Numbered from the stretch's first letter, positions 1 to 9,432 are shown. The stretch is DNA of 64,000 nucleotides from Streptomyces djakartensis (GCF_014651075.1 NZ_BMWE01000001.1:620001-684000); one strand, 5' to 3'. Numbers and translations are program-made. Notes: generated by a model not told the origin, from the letters alone.

Positions 1-1065
1 GCCGCAGGACTCGTGGGCGTAGAACTCGGTCCAGCGCGTGACGGCTCGGACCACACAGGTCGTCTCGTCGAAGCACTGGAGGGCCTTGGTGCCGAGCATG
101 GAACCCGCGGCGCCCACTCCTTCGTAGTCGAGGGGGACGTCGAGGTGCTCGTCGGTGAACATCGGGGTCGAGGAGCCGCCCGGCGTCCAGAACTTCAGGC
201 GGTGTCCGGGGCGCATCCCGCCGCTCATCTCGAGCAGCTGGCGGAGCGTGATCCCGAGCGGCGCCTCGTACTGGCCGGGGCTCGCGACGTGGCCGGAGAG
301 GGAGTAGAGCGTGAAGCCGGGTGACTTCTCGCTCCCCATCGACCGGAACCATTCCTTGCCCCGCTGCATGATCGCGGGAACCGACGCGATCGATTCGACG
401 TTGTTCACCACGGTCGGGCACGCGTAGAGGCCCGCGACAGCGGGGAAGGGGGGACGCAGCCGGGGCTGGCCCCGGCGGCCTTCGAGCGAGTCCAGCAGCG
501 CGGTCTCCTCACCGCAGATGTACGCGCCCGCGCCCGCGTGCACGGTGATGTCGAGGTCGAGTCCGCTGCCGAGGATGTTCTCGCCGAGGAGGCCGGCCGC
601 GTAGGCCTCGCGCACGGCCGAGTGCAACCGCCGCAGCACGGGGACGACTTCACCACGCAGATAGATGAAGGCGTGCGACGACCTGATGGCGTAGCACGCG
701 ATGATCATGCCCTCGATGAGGCTGTGCGGGTTCGCGAGGAGGAGCGGGATGTCCTTGCACGTCCCGGGCTCCGACTCGTCGGCGTTGACGACCAGATAGT
801 GCGGCTTGCCGTCCCCCTGGGGGATGAACTGCCACTTCATGCCGGTGGGGAAGCCCGCGCCGCCGCGCCCGCGCAGACCGGAGTCCTTGACGTAGGCGAT
901 CACGTCGTCCGGCGTCATGGCGAGCGCCTTGCGCAGCCCCTCGTAGCCGTCGTGCCGCCGGTACACGTCCAGCGTCCAGGACCTGTCCTCGTCCCAGAAG
1001 GCCGACAGCACCGGTGCGAGCAGCTTCTCGGGGCTCATGTCTTTCAGCTCGGCTGCCAAGGTCAT
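1..1065 (-). CDS. nuoF: NADH-quinone oxidoreductase subunit F (5' part, cut by window edge)
   Basis: This is the flavoprotein subunit of respiratory complex I; it binds NADH, FMN and a 4Fe-4S cluster and passes electrons to the quinone arm. Translation from the ATG at 1065 gives 355 codons without a stop. The NADH/FMN glycine-rich loop GRGGAGFPTG, the NADESEPGTCKD segment and GAGAYICGEETALL are all present. The reading frame leaves the window at the residues ESCG, which begin the C-terminal 4Fe-4S ligand motif, so about 90-100 residues are missing. The start overlaps the nuoE stop by one base (TGATG), typical of translational coupling in this operon. Identity is certain; only the C-terminus is unseen. 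Confidence 0.97.
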   Translation of the reverse strand, partial: MTLAAELKDMSPEKLLAPVLSAFWDEDRSWTLDVYRRHDGYEGLRKALAMTPDDVIAYVKDSGLRGRGGAGFPTGMKWQFIPQGDGKPHYLVVNADESEPGTCKDIPLLLANPHSLIEGMIIACYAIRSSHAFIYLRGEVVPVLRRLHSAVREAYAAGLLGENILGSGLDLDITVHAGAGAYICGEETALLDSLEGRRGQPRLRPPFPAVAGLYACPTVVNNVESIASVPAIMQRGKEWFRSMGSEKSPGFTLYSLSGHVASPGQYEAPLGITLRQLLEMSGGMRPGHRLKFWTPGGSSTPMFTDEHLDVPLDYEGVGAAGSMLGTKALQCFDETTCVVRAVTRWTEFYAHESCG

Positions 1066-1925
1066 CACTCCCCCTCCTCGGCGGTGGGCCCGGCCGGGTG
1101 GGCAGGGTCGGAGGCCGATGTGTCCTGCGGCGCGTCGTGCGAGCTCAGGTGCTCCGTCGGCGACGGGTCGTGCGGTGTCCCGGTGCGGGTCGGCTCACCG
1201 CGCGGATGCACCACGCGCGCGGGAGCGGACTCCCCCTTGGCGAGCTTCAGGCCGACCAGGGAGGCGGGGCCCGCGCTTCCCCCGGACTCGACGGCCCCTT
1301 CCCGCTCGTCGGGGAAGCCGGCCAGGACGCGGGCGGTCTCCTTGAAGGTGCACATCGGCGCCCCGCGCGTGGGCGTGACCGGCCGGCCGGCGCGCAGGTC
1401 GTCGACGAGGCGCTTGGCGGTGGCCGGGGTCTGGTTGTCGAAGAACTCCCAGTTGACCATCACGACCGGCGCGAAGTCGCAGGCCGCGTTGCACTCGATG
1501 TGCTCCAGGGTGACCTTGCCGTCGTCGGTGGTCTCGCCGTTGCCGACGCCGAGGTGCTCCTGGAGCTCCTCGAAGATCGCGTCGCCGCCCATGACCGCGC
1601 ACAGGGTGTTGGTGCACACCCCGACCTGGTAGTCACCGCTCGGCCGGCGCCGGTACATGGTGTAGAAGGTGGCGACGGCGGTGACCTCGGCCGTGGTCAG
1701 GCCGAGCATGTCCGCGCAGAACCGCATGCCGGTGCGGGTCACGTGGCCCTCCTCCGACTGCACGAGGTGCAGCAGCGGCAGCAGGGCGGACCGGGAGTCC
1801 GGGTAGCGGGCGATGATCTCGCGCGCGTCGGTCTCCAGACGGGCCCGGACGTCGTCCGGGTAGGCGGGTGCGGGCAGTTCGGGCATGCCCAGGCTGACGC
1901 CCCGCTCGGAAGACGATGTGGTCAC
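1065..1925 (-). CDS. nuoE: NADH-quinone oxidoreductase subunit E
   Basis: Thioredoxin-fold 24-kDa subunit of complex I carrying the N1a 2Fe-2S cluster. The four cluster cysteines are visible as CTNTLC (C104, C109) and ECNAAC (C145, C149). The chosen GTG start at 1925 gives 286 residues and overlaps the nuoD stop by four bases (GTGA); an internal ATG 13 codons downstream is a weaker alternative. After about residue 230 the protein continues as a Pro/Ser/Asp-rich tail ending in acidic residues, longer than in enterobacterial NuoE and probably disordered. It sits between nuoD and nuoF in the canonical order. Confidence 0.96.
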   Translation of the reverse strand: MTTSSSERGVSLGMPELPAPAYPDDVRARLETDAREIIARYPDSRSALLPLLHLVQSEEGHVTRTGMRFCADMLGLTTAEVTAVATFYTMYRRRPSGDYQVGVCTNTLCAVMGGDAIFEELQEHLGVGNGETTDDGKVTLEHIECNAACDFAPVVMVNWEFFDNQTPATAKRLVDDLRAGRPVTPTRGAPMCTFKETARVLAGFPDEREGAVESGGSAGPASLVGLKLAKGESAPARVVHPRGEPTRTGTPHDPSPTEHLSSHDAPQDTSASDPAHPAGPTAEEGE

Positions 1926-3244
1926 CGGTCGACGCCTCCCATCACGGGGTCGATGGACGCCACCGCGACGATGACGTCGGCGACCTGGCCGCCCTCGCAC
2001 ATCGCCGCCATGGCCTGCAGGTTGGTGAAGGACGGGTCGCGGAAGTGGACCCGGAAGGGGCGGGTGCCGCCGTCGGACACCACGTGCACCCCGAGTTCGC
2101 CCTTGGGTGACTCGACCGCCGCGTACGCCTGTCCCGGCGGGACGCGGAAGCCCTCGGTGACCAGCTTGAAGTGGTGGATCAGGGCCTCCATGGAGGTGCC
2201 CATGATCTTCTTGATGTGGTCGAGGGAGTTGCCGAGCCCGTCGGGGCCCAGGGCGAGCTGGGCGGGCCAGGCGATCTTCTTGTCGGCGACCATGACGGGG
2301 CCGGGCTGGAGCCGGTCCAGGCACTGCTCGACGATCCTCAGCGACTGGCGCATCTCCTCCAGCCGGATCAGGAAGCGGCCGTAGCTGTCGCAGGTGTCGG
2401 CGGTCGGGACGTCGAAGTCGTACGTCTCGTAGCCGCAGTAGGGCTGTGCCTTGCGCAGGTCGTGCGGCAGGCCGGTGGAGCGCAGGATCGGGCCGGTCGC
2501 GCCGAGCGCCATGCAGCCGGCCAGGTCGAGGTAGCCCACGTCCTGCATACGGGCCTTGAAGATGGGGTTCCCGGTGGCGAGCTTGTCGTACTCCGGGAGG
2601 TTCTTCTTCATCTTCTTCACGAACTCGCGGATCTGGTCCACCGCGCCGGGCGGCAGGTCCTGGGCGAGTCCGCCGGGGCGGATGTAGGCGTGGTTCATCC
2701 GCAGGCCGGTGATCAGCTCGTAGATGTCGAGAATGAGTTCACGATCACGGAAGCCGTAGATCATGATCGTGGTGGCGCCGAGTTCCATGCCGCCGGTGGC
2801 GATGCACACCAGGTGCGACGACAGCCGGTTCAGCTCCATCAGGAGCACGCGGATGATCGAGGCGCGGTCCGGGATCTGGTCCTCGATGCCGAGGAGCTTC
2901 TCGACGCCGAGGCAGTACGCCGTCTCGTTGAAGAACGGCGTCAGGTAGTCCATGCGCGTCACGAACGTGGTGCCCTGCGTCCACGTCCGGTACTCGAGGT
3001 TCTTCTCGATGCCGGTGTGCAGATAACCGATTCCGCAGCGGGCCTCGGTGACGGTCTCGCCCTCGATCTCCAGGATCAGGCGGAGCACGCCGTGCGTGGA
3101 CGGGTGCTGCGGCCCCATGTTGACGACGATGCGCTCGTCGTCGGCGCGGGCCGCGGACTCGACGACCTCGTCCCAGTCGCCGCCCGTGACCGTGTAGACG
3201 GTGCCTTCGGTGGTCTCCCGGGGGGAGGCGTGCGATGTGCTCAT
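1922..3244 (-). CDS. nuoD: NADH-quinone oxidoreductase subunit D
   Basis: 49-kDa subunit of complex I, related to the large subunit of NiFe hydrogenases, forming part of the quinone-binding cavity. The 440-residue protein has the family hallmarks [14 protein letters not shown] near the N-terminus, [10 protein letters not shown], and a C-terminal end near DPVMGGVDR. The His of the HPSTHG loop, which in characterised enzymes contacts the quinone headgroup, is conserved. The ATG at 3244 overlaps the nuoC stop by four bases, so it is translationally coupled to nuoC; the gene ends in a four-base overlap with nuoE. In Streptomyces the quinone is menaquinone, whose synthesis genes lie further along this window. 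Confidence 0.97.
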   Translation of the reverse strand: MSTSHASPRETTEGTVYTVTGGDWDEVVESAARADDERIVVNMGPQHPSTHGVLRLILEIEGETVTEARCGIGYLHTGIEKNLEYRTWTQGTTFVTRMDYLTPFFNETAYCLGVEKLLGIEDQIPDRASIIRVLLMELNRLSSHLVCIATGGMELGATTIMIYGFRDRELILDIYELITGLRMNHAYIRPGGLAQDLPPGAVDQIREFVKKMKKNLPEYDKLATGNPIFKARMQDVGYLDLAGCMALGATGPILRSTGLPHDLRKAQPYCGYETYDFDVPTADTCDSYGRFLIRLEEMRQSLRIVEQCLDRLQPGPVMVADKKIAWPAQLALGPDGLGNSLDHIKKIMGTSMEALIHHFKLVTEGFRVPPGQAYAAVESPKGELGVHVVSDGGTRPFRVHFRDPSFTNLQAMAAMCEGGQVADVIVAVASIDPVMGGVDR

Positions 3245-3981
3245 GAGTACGACCTCCGCTGGTCCGGAGCCGGGATCTGGGCGCCCTTGTACTCGACGGG
3301 GATGCCGCCGAGGGGGTAGTCCTTGCGCTGCGGAAAGCCCTGCCAGTCGTCCGGCATCATGATCCGGGTCAGGGCCGGGTGGCCGTCGAAGACGATGCCG
3401 AAGAAGTCGTACGTCTCCCGCTCGTGCCAGTCGTTCGTCGGATACACCGAGAACAGCGACGGGATGTGCGGGTCGCTGTCCGGGGCGCTGACCTCCAGGC
3501 GGATCAGCCGGTTGTGGGTGATCGAGCGCAGGTGGTAGACGGCGTGCAGCTCGCGGCCCTTGTCGTGCGGGTAGTGGACGCCGCTGACGCCGGTGCACAG
3601 CTCGAAGCGCAGGGCCGGGTCGTCGCGCAGCGTGCGGGCGACGCGGACCAGGTGCTCGCGCTCGATGTGGAAGGTCAGTTCGTCGCGGTCGACGACCGTC
3701 TTCTCGATGGCGTTGTCCGGGAGCAGGCCCTGTTCCTCCAGGGCCCCCTCCAGTTCGTCGGCGACCTCGTCGAACCAGCCGCCGTAGGGGCGGGTCGCCG
3801 GTCCCGGGAGCCGGACCGAGCGGACCAGGCCTCCGTAGCCGGAGGTGTCGCCGCCGTTGTTCGCGCCGAACATGCCGCGCTGGACGCGGATCTCCTCGCC
3901 GCCCTGGCCGCGCCGGCCCGGGAGGTTCTCCGCGGAGAGGTCCTTCTCGGGGTTGACGTCGTTGCCGTTCGCGTCGCTCAT
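3241..3981 (-). CDS. nuoC: NADH-quinone oxidoreductase subunit C
   Basis: 30-kDa peripheral-arm subunit of complex I. The signature HEREVYDFFGI-type motif is present as [17 protein letters not shown] near residue 190, followed by [10 protein letters not shown] and the PLRKDYPL-like QRKDYPLGG. The protein is 246 residues from the ATG at 3981. The first 70 or so residues are an actinobacterial extension rich in Asn, Gly and Arg before the conserved domain. It overlaps nuoB and nuoD by four bases each. It is a stand-alone NuoC, not the NuoCD fusion seen in enterobacteria. Confidence 0.96.
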   Translation of the reverse strand: MSDANGNDVNPEKDLSAENLPGRRGQGGEEIRVQRGMFGANNGGDTSGYGGLVRSVRLPGPATRPYGGWFDEVADELEGALEEQGLLPDNAIEKTVVDRDELTFHIEREHLVRVARTLRDDPALRFELCTGVSGVHYPHDKGRELHAVYHLRSITHNRLIRLEVSAPDSDPHIPSLFSVYPTNDWHERETYDFFGIVFDGHPALTRIMMPDDWQGFPQRKDYPLGGIPVEYKGAQIPAPDQRRSYS

Positions 3982-4532
3982 CGCAGCAGCCCCTTCATCT
4001 CGATCGTGGGCAGGGCCTTGAGCGCCGCCTCCTCCGCCTCGCGGGCCGCTTCCTCGGCGTTCACGCCGAGCTTGGAGGACTGGATCTTCTGGTGGAGCTT
4101 GAGGATGGCGTCCATCAGCATCTCCGGCCGTGGCGGGCAGCCGGGCAGATAGATGTCGACCGGCACGACGTGGTCGACGCCCTGGACGATCGCGTAGTTG
4201 TTGAACATGCCGCCCGAGGAGGCGCAGACCCCCATGGAGATCACCCACTTGGGATTCGGCATCTGGTCGTAGACCTGCCGGAGCACCGGCGCCATCTTCT
4301 GGCTGACCCGCCCGGCGACGATCATCAGGTCCGCCTGGCGCGGCGAGCCCCGGAAGACCTCCATGCCGAAGCGTGCCAGGTCATAGCGTCCGGCGCCGGT
4401 GGTCATCATCTCGATGGCACAGCAGGCGAGGCCGAACGTGGCCGGGAAGACGGACGACTTGCGCACCCAGCCCGCGGCCTGCTCGACGGTGGTCAGCAGG
4501 AAGCCGCTCGGCAGCTTTTCTTCGAGTCCCAT
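3978..4532 (-). CDS. nuoB: NADH-quinone oxidoreductase subunit B
   Basis: PSST subunit that carries cluster N2, the last iron-sulfur centre before the quinone. All four ligands are seen: the adjacent pair C37-C38 in [10 protein letters not shown]103 in GVCASSGG and C132 in LPGCPPRPE. At 184 residues it has the usual length. The C-terminal 30 residues are Ala/Glu-rich and probably helical. It starts 13 bp after nuoA and overlaps nuoC by four bases. Confidence 0.97.
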   Translation of the reverse strand: MGLEEKLPSGFLLTTVEQAAGWVRKSSVFPATFGLACCAIEMMTTGAGRYDLARFGMEVFRGSPRQADLMIVAGRVSQKMAPVLRQVYDQMPNPKWVISMGVCASSGGMFNNYAIVQGVDHVVPVDIYLPGCPPRPEMLMDAILKLHQKIQSSKLGVNAEEAAREAEEAALKALPTIEMKGLLR

Positions 4533-4545
4533 GACGTGTGGCCCC

Positions 4546-4905
4546 TCAGTCCCATTCCAGGCCGCCGCGCCGCCATACGTACGCGTACGCGACGAAGACG
4601 GTGAGCACGAAGAGCAGCATCTCCACGAGCCCGAAGATCCCCAGGGCGTCGAAGGTGACGGCCCAGGGGTAGAGGAAGACGATCTCGATGTCGAAGACGA
4701 TGAAGAGCATCGCCGTCAGGTAGTACTTGATGGGGAAGCGCCCGCCACCGGCCGGCGTGGGGGTCGGCTCGATGCCGCACTCGTAGGCCTCGAGCTTGGC
4801 CCGGTTGTACCGCTTGGGCCCGATCAACGTGGCCATGACCACGGAGAAGATCGCAAAGCCTGCCCCGAGGGCTCCCAGTACGAGGATGGGCGCATAAGCG
4901 TTCAC
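4546..4905 (-). CDS. nuoA: NADH-quinone oxidoreductase subunit A
   Basis: Small membrane subunit of complex I and first gene of the operon. The 119-residue protein has three hydrophobic segments (about residues 6-28, 62-84 and 90-112) and the conserved loop ECG between the first two, in YECGIEPT, which in other organisms lies by the quinone channel. The start is a GTG at 4905 preceded by a purine-rich GAGGAGCG ribosome site. The promoter and a Rex-type operator lie in the 150 bp upstream. Confidence 0.95.
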   Translation of the reverse strand: MNAYAPILVLGALGAGFAIFSVVMATLIGPKRYNRAKLEAYECGIEPTPTPAGGGRFPIKYYLTAMLFIVFDIEIVFLYPWAVTFDALGIFGLVEMLLFVLTVFVAYAYVWRRGGLEWD

Positions 4906-5012
4906 CGCTCCTCGCTCCTCTCAGTCGGCACTGACTGCTGGCGGTTTGCATCGGGCTCACACCCGCCCCCTCAGTCCCTCGAACCCCGCCCGCCCCGGCG
5001 AAGATCGGGAAC

Positions 5013-5030
5013 ATGTGAAGCAGGTCACAA
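5013..5030. promoter_or_regulatory. Predicted Rex operator upstream of nuoA
   Basis: The 18-mer ATGTGAAGCAGGTCACAA matches the Streptomyces Rex consensus TTGTGAA-N4-TTCACAA at 12 of 14 specified positions. It lies 108 bp upstream of the nuoA start, just downstream of a possible -10 (TAAGAT on the minus strand, 5050-5045). Rex is the NADH/NAD+ sensing repressor known in S. coelicolor to control nuo, cyd and rex-hemA genes, so a roadblock-type repression of nuo is the natural inference. Confidence 0.65.
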
Positions 5031-5659
5031 GCCCAACCGCGTGCATCTTATGCCCGACGCTCTGTGATCTGCGACACGGGGTATTGCACAAGCTTTGTGA
5101 TCTCCACCACCTGACGATCGATCATGAAGTCGGATGAGCGGTGATCTTCACACGCGAAGCGTCCGAGTGATCACGAGAGGTGACATTTTGGCCCGTCGCC
5201 GCAGGCAGGAGGGTGCGTCTCAATATCAAGAAGGTTCCCGTGCATGCAAATTGGCGGCGGACCGGATCTCTTGATATTGGCGCGTTCACACGTCAGAGGG
5301 CATGCGGAGCGGGGTGTGGACGCGTGCATTCGTTCACGATCTTCGCGAGGTCGTGATCCGGTCGTGATCCACGCCGCCCGAGGTGGTCGGCGGGGCCGCC
5401 GTTCCGTGACCTCCGCCACACCCGTGAAAGATCCATGAGAACGGGGCTTGGCCAATCAAGCCAACCGATGGTAGGTGCGGGGCAATTCGGGCGTATTGAT
5501 CAAAGGCCGTGATCACAGGCCGGTCACAGCGCGCCCGCAATGTCCGTTACGGCGTCAATGAAGAGCCTCGAGCGGGGGTTTTGGGGTCCCGTTTGAACAA
5601 CTGTGGCGCAGCACACGTTTCTTGAAGATATGAAGGAGCCCCTGGTACCGGTTGTTCCC
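5031..5659. other. Gene-free intergenic region with seven GTGATC hexamers
   Basis: This 630-bp stretch between divergent nuoA and the NlpC/P60 gene has no credible gene; the short open frames lack family features and ribosome sites. It carries GTGATC seven times, at 5064, 5097, 5141, 5167, 5353, 5364 and 5509, all in the same orientation, plus the inverted repeat at 5221-5279. A c-di-AMP (ydaO) riboswitch, common before Streptomyces wall hydrolases, was looked for and not found. Confidence 0.45.
5221..5279. repeat. 11-bp perfect inverted repeat in the nuoA-NlpC/P60 intergenic region
   Basis: The arms CAATATCAAGA (5221-5231) and TCTTGATATTG (5269-5279) are exact reverse complements separated by 37 bp. 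They are conspicuously AT-rich in GC-rich surroundings. They could be paired operator half-sites or a weak hairpin; no known regulator consensus was recognised. Confidence 0.5.
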
Positions 5660-6469
5660 ATGTCCCACACCGCTCACATACGCAGCCACCGGAAACCCCG
5701 CCGCAGCGCGACCTCCACGATCGCCCTGCGCGCCGGAGTCGCCGGTGGCGTTCTCAGCATGGCAGCGGCGGGCGCGTCGGCTTCGGCGAGCGCCGCCGAG
5801 CCGGTGACGCAGACCATCGAACTGCCCACCCTGACGGCCGACCTGTCCGCTCAGGTCGCCCAGTCCGCGGCCGCCACGCAGCAGGCGGCAGCGAACTACG
5901 AACTGCGCGCCGAGCGTGACGCCGCCGCCGCCAAGGCGGCCGCGGAGGCCAAGAAGGACCTCGCCGAGGCGAAGAAGAAGGCGGAGGCCAAGAAGAAGGC
6001 CGCCGAGGCCGCCCGCAAGGCCGCCGCCGAGCGCGCCGCCCGCAGCGCCGAGCGCGCCACGCTGTCCGCCTCCACCTCCGCTTCCGCCTCCACGTCGGTG
6101 TCGGCGCCTTCCAGCGGCAGCGTCGCGACCGTCATCGCCTTCCTCAAGGCTCAGGTGGGCGACGCGTACGTCATGGGCGCCACCGGTCCCAACGCCTGGG
6201 ACTGCTCCTCGCTGGTGCAGGCCGCGTACAAGCAGGTTGGTGTGGACCTGCCGCGTGTCTCCCAGGACCAGTCGATGGCCGGCACGGACGTCTCGCTCTC
6301 CAACCTCCAGGTCGGCGACATCCTCTACTGGGGTGGCAAGGGCTCCGCCTACCACGTGGGTGTCTACATCGGCGACGGCCAGTACCTGGACGCGGCCAAC
6401 CCGTCCAAGGGCGTCGTCATCCAGGACCTGTCGGGCTACCCGGCGGACGGCGCGGTGCGCGTCCTCTGA
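5660..6469 (+). CDS. Secreted NlpC/P60 peptidoglycan endopeptidase with coiled coil
   Basis: Predicted extracellular D,L-endopeptidase that cuts peptide stems of peptidoglycan. From the ATG at 5660 the protein has an Arg/His-rich n-region, a hydrophobic stretch and an Ala-rich cleavage zone (signal peptide, about residues 1-48), a long Ala/Lys/Glu coiled coil with repeated KKAEAKKKAAEAARKAAAE-like heptads (about 80-140), a Ser/Thr linker, and a C-terminal NlpC/P60 domain. The catalytic Cys is in NAWDCSSLVQ, the His in AYHVGVYIG, and a polar third residue follows. Earlier in-frame starts at 5603 (GTG) and 5630 exist; an AAGGAG at 5633-5638 is poorly placed for 5660, so the start is uncertain. 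A terminator hairpin follows. Confidence 0.85.
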   Translation: MSHTAHIRSHRKPRRSATSTIALRAGVAGGVLSMAAAGASASASAAEPVTQTIELPTLTADLSAQVAQSAAATQQAAANYELRAERDAAAAKAAAEAKKDLAEAKKKAEAKKKAAEAARKAAAERAARSAERATLSASTSASASTSVSAPSSGSVATVIAFLKAQVGDAYVMGATGPNAWDCSSLVQAAYKQVGVDLPRVSQDQSMAGTDVSLSNLQVGDILYWGGKGSAYHVGVYIGDGQYLDAANPSKGVVIQDLSGYPADGAVRVL

Positions 6470-6487
6470 TCTCACGGGACCGGTCTT

Positions 6488-6521
6488 GAGGGCCGCTGCC
6501 TCTCCCGGGGCAGCGGCCCTC
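6488..6521 (+). terminator. Hairpin terminator after the NlpC/P60 gene
   Basis: A perfect 13-bp stem, GAGGGCCGCTGCC (6488-6500) against GGCAGCGGCCCTC (6509-6521), with an 8-base loop, lies 19 bp after the stop codon. There is no long U tract, as is usual for Streptomyces terminators. Confidence 0.8.
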
Positions 6522-6646
6522 CCGTCTTCCGCGTGCCTCTCCCGACGCCCTGGCGGCGCTTCTCCAGGCCCGGCCGGGCGCGGCAGGCCCCCTGGGACGC
6601 CCGAGCCGGCCGCAGGTGCCCTCAGTGGCTTCTGGGGCTTTTCTGT

Positions 6647-6683
6647 GGCCGGCCCGCCGGCGTCGAAGTGGCCGGCGGGCCGG
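6647..6683 (-). terminator. Hairpin downstream of the menaquinone-reductase-like gene
   Basis: A perfect 14-bp stem, GCCGGCCCGCCGGC (6647-6660) against GCCGGCGGGCCGGC (6670-6683), lies 26 bp past the stop of the minus-strand flavoprotein gene at 6710. It probably terminates that gene; it has no U tract in either direction. Confidence 0.6.
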
Positions 6684-6709
6684 CGTCGAGGGTGCCCGGC
6701 GCCGCCTGA

Positions 6710-8002
6710 TCAGGCCTTCGGCGCCACCTTGCTCAGGCCGTTGATGATCCGGTCCATCGCGTCGCCGCCGGTCGGGTCCGTGAGGTTCGCGAGGAGCTTC
6801 AGCGTGAACTTCATCAGCAGCGGGTGCGTGAGTCCGCGCTGGGTGGCGATCTGCATGACCTTCGGGTTGCCGATGAGCTTCACGAAGGCCCGGCCGAGCG
6901 TGTAGTAGCCGCCGTAGGTGTCCTTGAGGACGCGCGGGTAGCGCTGCAGGGCCAGCTCGCGGCCGGCCGGCGTCGACCGCGCGTGCGCCTGGACGATGAC
7001 GTCGGCGGCGATCTGGCCGGACTCCATGGCGTAGGCGATGCCCTCGCCGTTGAAGGGGTTCACCAGTCCGCCGGCGTCGCCCACCAGCAACAGCCCCTTG
7101 GTGTAGTGCGGCTGGCGGTTGAAGGCCATGGGCAGGGCGGCGCCGCGGATGGGGCCGGTCATGTTGTCCGGGGTGTAGCCCCAGTCCTCCGGCATGGAGG
7201 CGCACCAGGCCTTCAGGACCTCGCGCCAGTCCAGTTCCTTGAAGGAGTCGGAGGTGTTGAGCACGCCGAGGCCGACGTTCGAGGTGCCGTCGCCCATGCC
7301 GAAGATCCAGCCGTAGCCGGGCAGCAGACGGTCCTCGGCGCCGCGGCGGTCCCACAGTTCCAGCCAGGACTCCAGGTAGTCGTCGTCGTGGCGCGGGCTG
7401 GTGAAGTACGTCCGCACCGCGACGCCCATCGGGCGGTCCTCACGGCGGTGCAGGCCCATGGCGAGGGACAGGCGGGTGGAGTTGCCGTCGGCGGCCACCA
7501 CGAGCGGCGCGTGGAAGGTGACCTCGCGCTTGTCCTCGCCGAGCTTGGCGCGCACGCCGGTGATGCGGCCCGTGCGGTCGTCGACGATGGGCGCGCCCAC
7601 GTTGCAGCGCTCGTGCAGCCGGGCGCCCGCCTTCTGGGCCTGCCGGGCGAGCTGCTCGTCGAAGTCGTCGCGCTTGCGGACGAGGCCGTAGTCGGGGAAG
7701 GAGGCGAGATCCGGCCAGTCGAGCTGGAGCCGCACCCCTCCGCCGATGATCCTGAGGCCTTTGTTGCGCAGCCAGCCGGCCTCTTCCGAGATGTCGATGC
7801 CCATCGCCACCAGCTGCTTGACGGCACGCGGGGTGAGGCCGTCGCCGCAGACCTTCTCGCGCGGGAACGCGGTCTTCTCCAGGAGGAGGACGTCGAGTCC
7901 CGCCTTGGCGAGGTGGTAGGCGGTCGTGGAGCCGGCCGGCCCCGCGCCCACGACGATCACATCGGCGGTGTTCTCGGAGAGGGGCTCGGTCACGTCGGTC
8001 AC
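6710..8002 (-). CDS. Geranylgeranyl-reductase family flavoprotein (MenJ-like menaquinone side-chain reductase)
   Basis: Predicted FAD enzyme that saturates isoprene double bonds, most plausibly of menaquinone, giving the partly hydrogenated menaquinones of actinobacteria. The 430-residue protein has the N-terminal dinucleotide motif GAGPAGS (residues 19-25), the family motif EKVCGDGLTPRA, and the second FAD motif LLVGDAGGLVNPFNGEGI. The closest characterised relative by architecture is mycobacterial MenJ. It lies next to menG on the same strand, separated by the small PASTA gene on the other. The substrate is an inference from the neighbourhood; archaeal-type lipid reduction is unlikely in Streptomyces. 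Confidence 0.82.
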   Translation of the reverse strand: MTDVTEPLSENTADVIVVGAGPAGSTTAYHLAKAGLDVLLLEKTAFPREKVCGDGLTPRAVKQLVAMGIDISEEAGWLRNKGLRIIGGGVRLQLDWPDLASFPDYGLVRKRDDFDEQLARQAQKAGARLHERCNVGAPIVDDRTGRITGVRAKLGEDKREVTFHAPLVVAADGNSTRLSLAMGLHRREDRPMGVAVRTYFTSPRHDDDYLESWLELWDRRGAEDRLLPGYGWIFGMGDGTSNVGLGVLNTSDSFKELDWREVLKAWCASMPEDWGYTPDNMTGPIRGAALPMAFNRQPHYTKGLLLVGDAGGLVNPFNGEGIAYAMESGQIAADVIVQAHARSTPAGRELALQRYPRVLKDTYGGYYTLGRAFVKLIGNPKVMQIATQRGLTHPLLMKFTLKLLANLTDPTGGDAMDRIINGLSKVAPKA

Positions 8003-8214
8003 GGCGGGATCTCCCCAAGGTTCGGAATCTGGTGCCGGCCGGCACTGGTCATGCGCAGTCTATTCAGCCGCATCCGCCGCCCGGCTGAAGGGCCGCCCCC
8101 GGGAGCGCGACCGTCCCTTCACATCGCGTGGCCGAGTGTCACAGAAGGACGCCCGTCGCTTCCGGGTGGCGCGTAACGGGAGTTACCCTTCCCGTACCGC
8201 TGGGGGTGACATCT

Positions 8215-8553
8215 GTGCACATGTCCCGCAAAACACCCGAAGTGCGAGTGCCGCATCTGGTCGGCCTGATGGCCGTGGACGCGCGTGAGGCGGCCCGGAC
8301 GCGGGGCCTGTCGCTCAGCGCACCGGACCGGCCCGACTTCCATCTCGCCGTCGTCGACTACGTCGTACGCCAGTACCCGCGCCCCGGAGCCGAGGTGCCG
8401 CGCGACTCGATGGTGTACGTGTGGTTCGACTTCGGCCCCGGCGAGGGCGGCGGAGGCGTGCACGAGCCGCGGATCCCGCGCCCGCCCCGGGGCGGACTCC
8501 GGCGGGAGCTGGACGAGCCGGGCGACCCGTACATGGTCACCGGTTCCCCGTGA
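8215..8553 (+). CDS. Small PASTA-domain protein
   Basis: A 112-residue protein with one PASTA-like domain: VRVPHLVGLMAVDAREAART at the start is the usual P-xLxGxxxxxAxxxL pattern, and VRQYPRPGAEVPRDSMVYVWF matches the end of the module. There is no signal peptide or membrane segment, so unlike PASTA kinases it appears to be cytosolic. A Gly/Pro/Arg-rich tail follows. The GTG at 8215 has GGGGGTGA seven bases upstream; an ATG two codons later is an alternative. It converges on menG with only 3 bp between the stops. Confidence 0.85.
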   Translation: MHMSRKTPEVRVPHLVGLMAVDAREAARTRGLSLSAPDRPDFHLAVVDYVVRQYPRPGAEVPRDSMVYVWFDFGPGEGGGGVHEPRIPRPPRGGLRRELDEPGDPYMVTGSP

Positions 8554-8556
8554 GGG

Positions 8557-9249
8557 TCAGTTCTTGAAGCCCCGGTGCAGGGCGACGATCCCGCCGCTCA
8601 GGTTGCGCCAGGCCACCCGCGACCAGCCGGCCTTGCCCAGCCGCTGGGCGAGCGCGGGCTGGTCGGGCCAGGCGCGGATGGACTCGGCGAGGTAGACGTA
8701 GGCGTCGGGGTTGGAGGACACGGCCCGGGCGACCGGCGGCAGGGCGCGCATCAGGTACTCGGTGTACACGGTGCGGAAGGGCGCCCACGTCGGGTGCGAG
8801 AACTCGCAGATCACGATCCGCCCGCCGGGCCGGGTCACCCGGTGCATCTCGCGCAGGGCGGCGTCCGTGTCCTGCACGTTGCGCAGCCCGAAGGAGATGG
8901 TGACGGCGTCGAAGGTGTCGTCCCTGAAGGGGAGCCGTGTAGCGTCCCCGGCGGTGTAGGGGAGCCAGGGCTGCCGCTCCTTGCCGACCTGGAGCATCCC
9001 CTGGGAGAAGTCGCAGGGGACGACGTAGGCGCCGGTCCGGGCGAAGGGCAGTGAGGAGGTGCCGGTGCCCGCCGCCAGGTCGAGCACCTTCTGCGCGGGG
9101 CGCGCGTCGACCGCCTTGGCGACCTCCTTGCGCCATCGCCGGTCCTGGCCGAGGGACAGCACGTCGTTGGTCAGGTCGTACCGTTCCGCCACGTCGTCGA
9201 ACATCGAGGCGACTTCGTGCGGCTGCTTGTCCAGGGATGCGCGGGTCAC
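8557..9249 (-). CDS. menG: Demethylmenaquinone methyltransferase
   Basis: SAM-dependent methyltransferase that makes the last step of menaquinone synthesis. Diagnostic UbiE/MenG signatures are present: the N-terminal [22 protein letters not shown] segment, motif [12 protein letters not shown], and [21 protein letters not shown] with the C-terminal CEFSHPTW. The GTG at 9249 gives 230 residues, the usual length; no good ribosome site is visible, so a leaderless or weakly initiated mRNA is possible. It is shared by the classical and the futalosine pathways and fits the mqn genes in this window. Confidence 0.95.
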   Translation of the reverse strand: MTRASLDKQPHEVASMFDDVAERYDLTNDVLSLGQDRRWRKEVAKAVDARPAQKVLDLAAGTGTSSLPFARTGAYVVPCDFSQGMLQVGKERQPWLPYTAGDATRLPFRDDTFDAVTISFGLRNVQDTDAALREMHRVTRPGGRIVICEFSHPTWAPFRTVYTEYLMRALPPVARAVSSNPDAYVYLAESIRAWPDQPALAQRLGKAGWSRVAWRNLSGGIVALHRGFKN

Positions 9250-9432
9250 GGGGCCATTGTTGCAGTACGGCCGCCGCGCGGAGGGCCCGGCCGGAACGAT
9301 CGGCCCGGACACTAGAATTTCCTCTATGCCCTGAAATCGGTACTCCTGCGAGAAACCCATCGTGAAACGTTCGCCGCCGGGGCGCGTACTAGGGGCCCAT
9401 GGCCTGACCTCACGAGAACGGGAGCGTGCGCG

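Noticed and set aside
5141..5151. Second Rex site GTGATCTTCAC
   Set aside because: The half-sites are 3 bp apart rather than the 6 bp of Rex operators.
5400..5659. c-di-AMP (ydaO) riboswitch before the NlpC/P60 gene
   Set aside because: This class is common upstream of Streptomyces wall hydrolases, but the conserved blocks and the terminal pseudoknot segment (CAGCTAACC-like) were not found on the plus strand.
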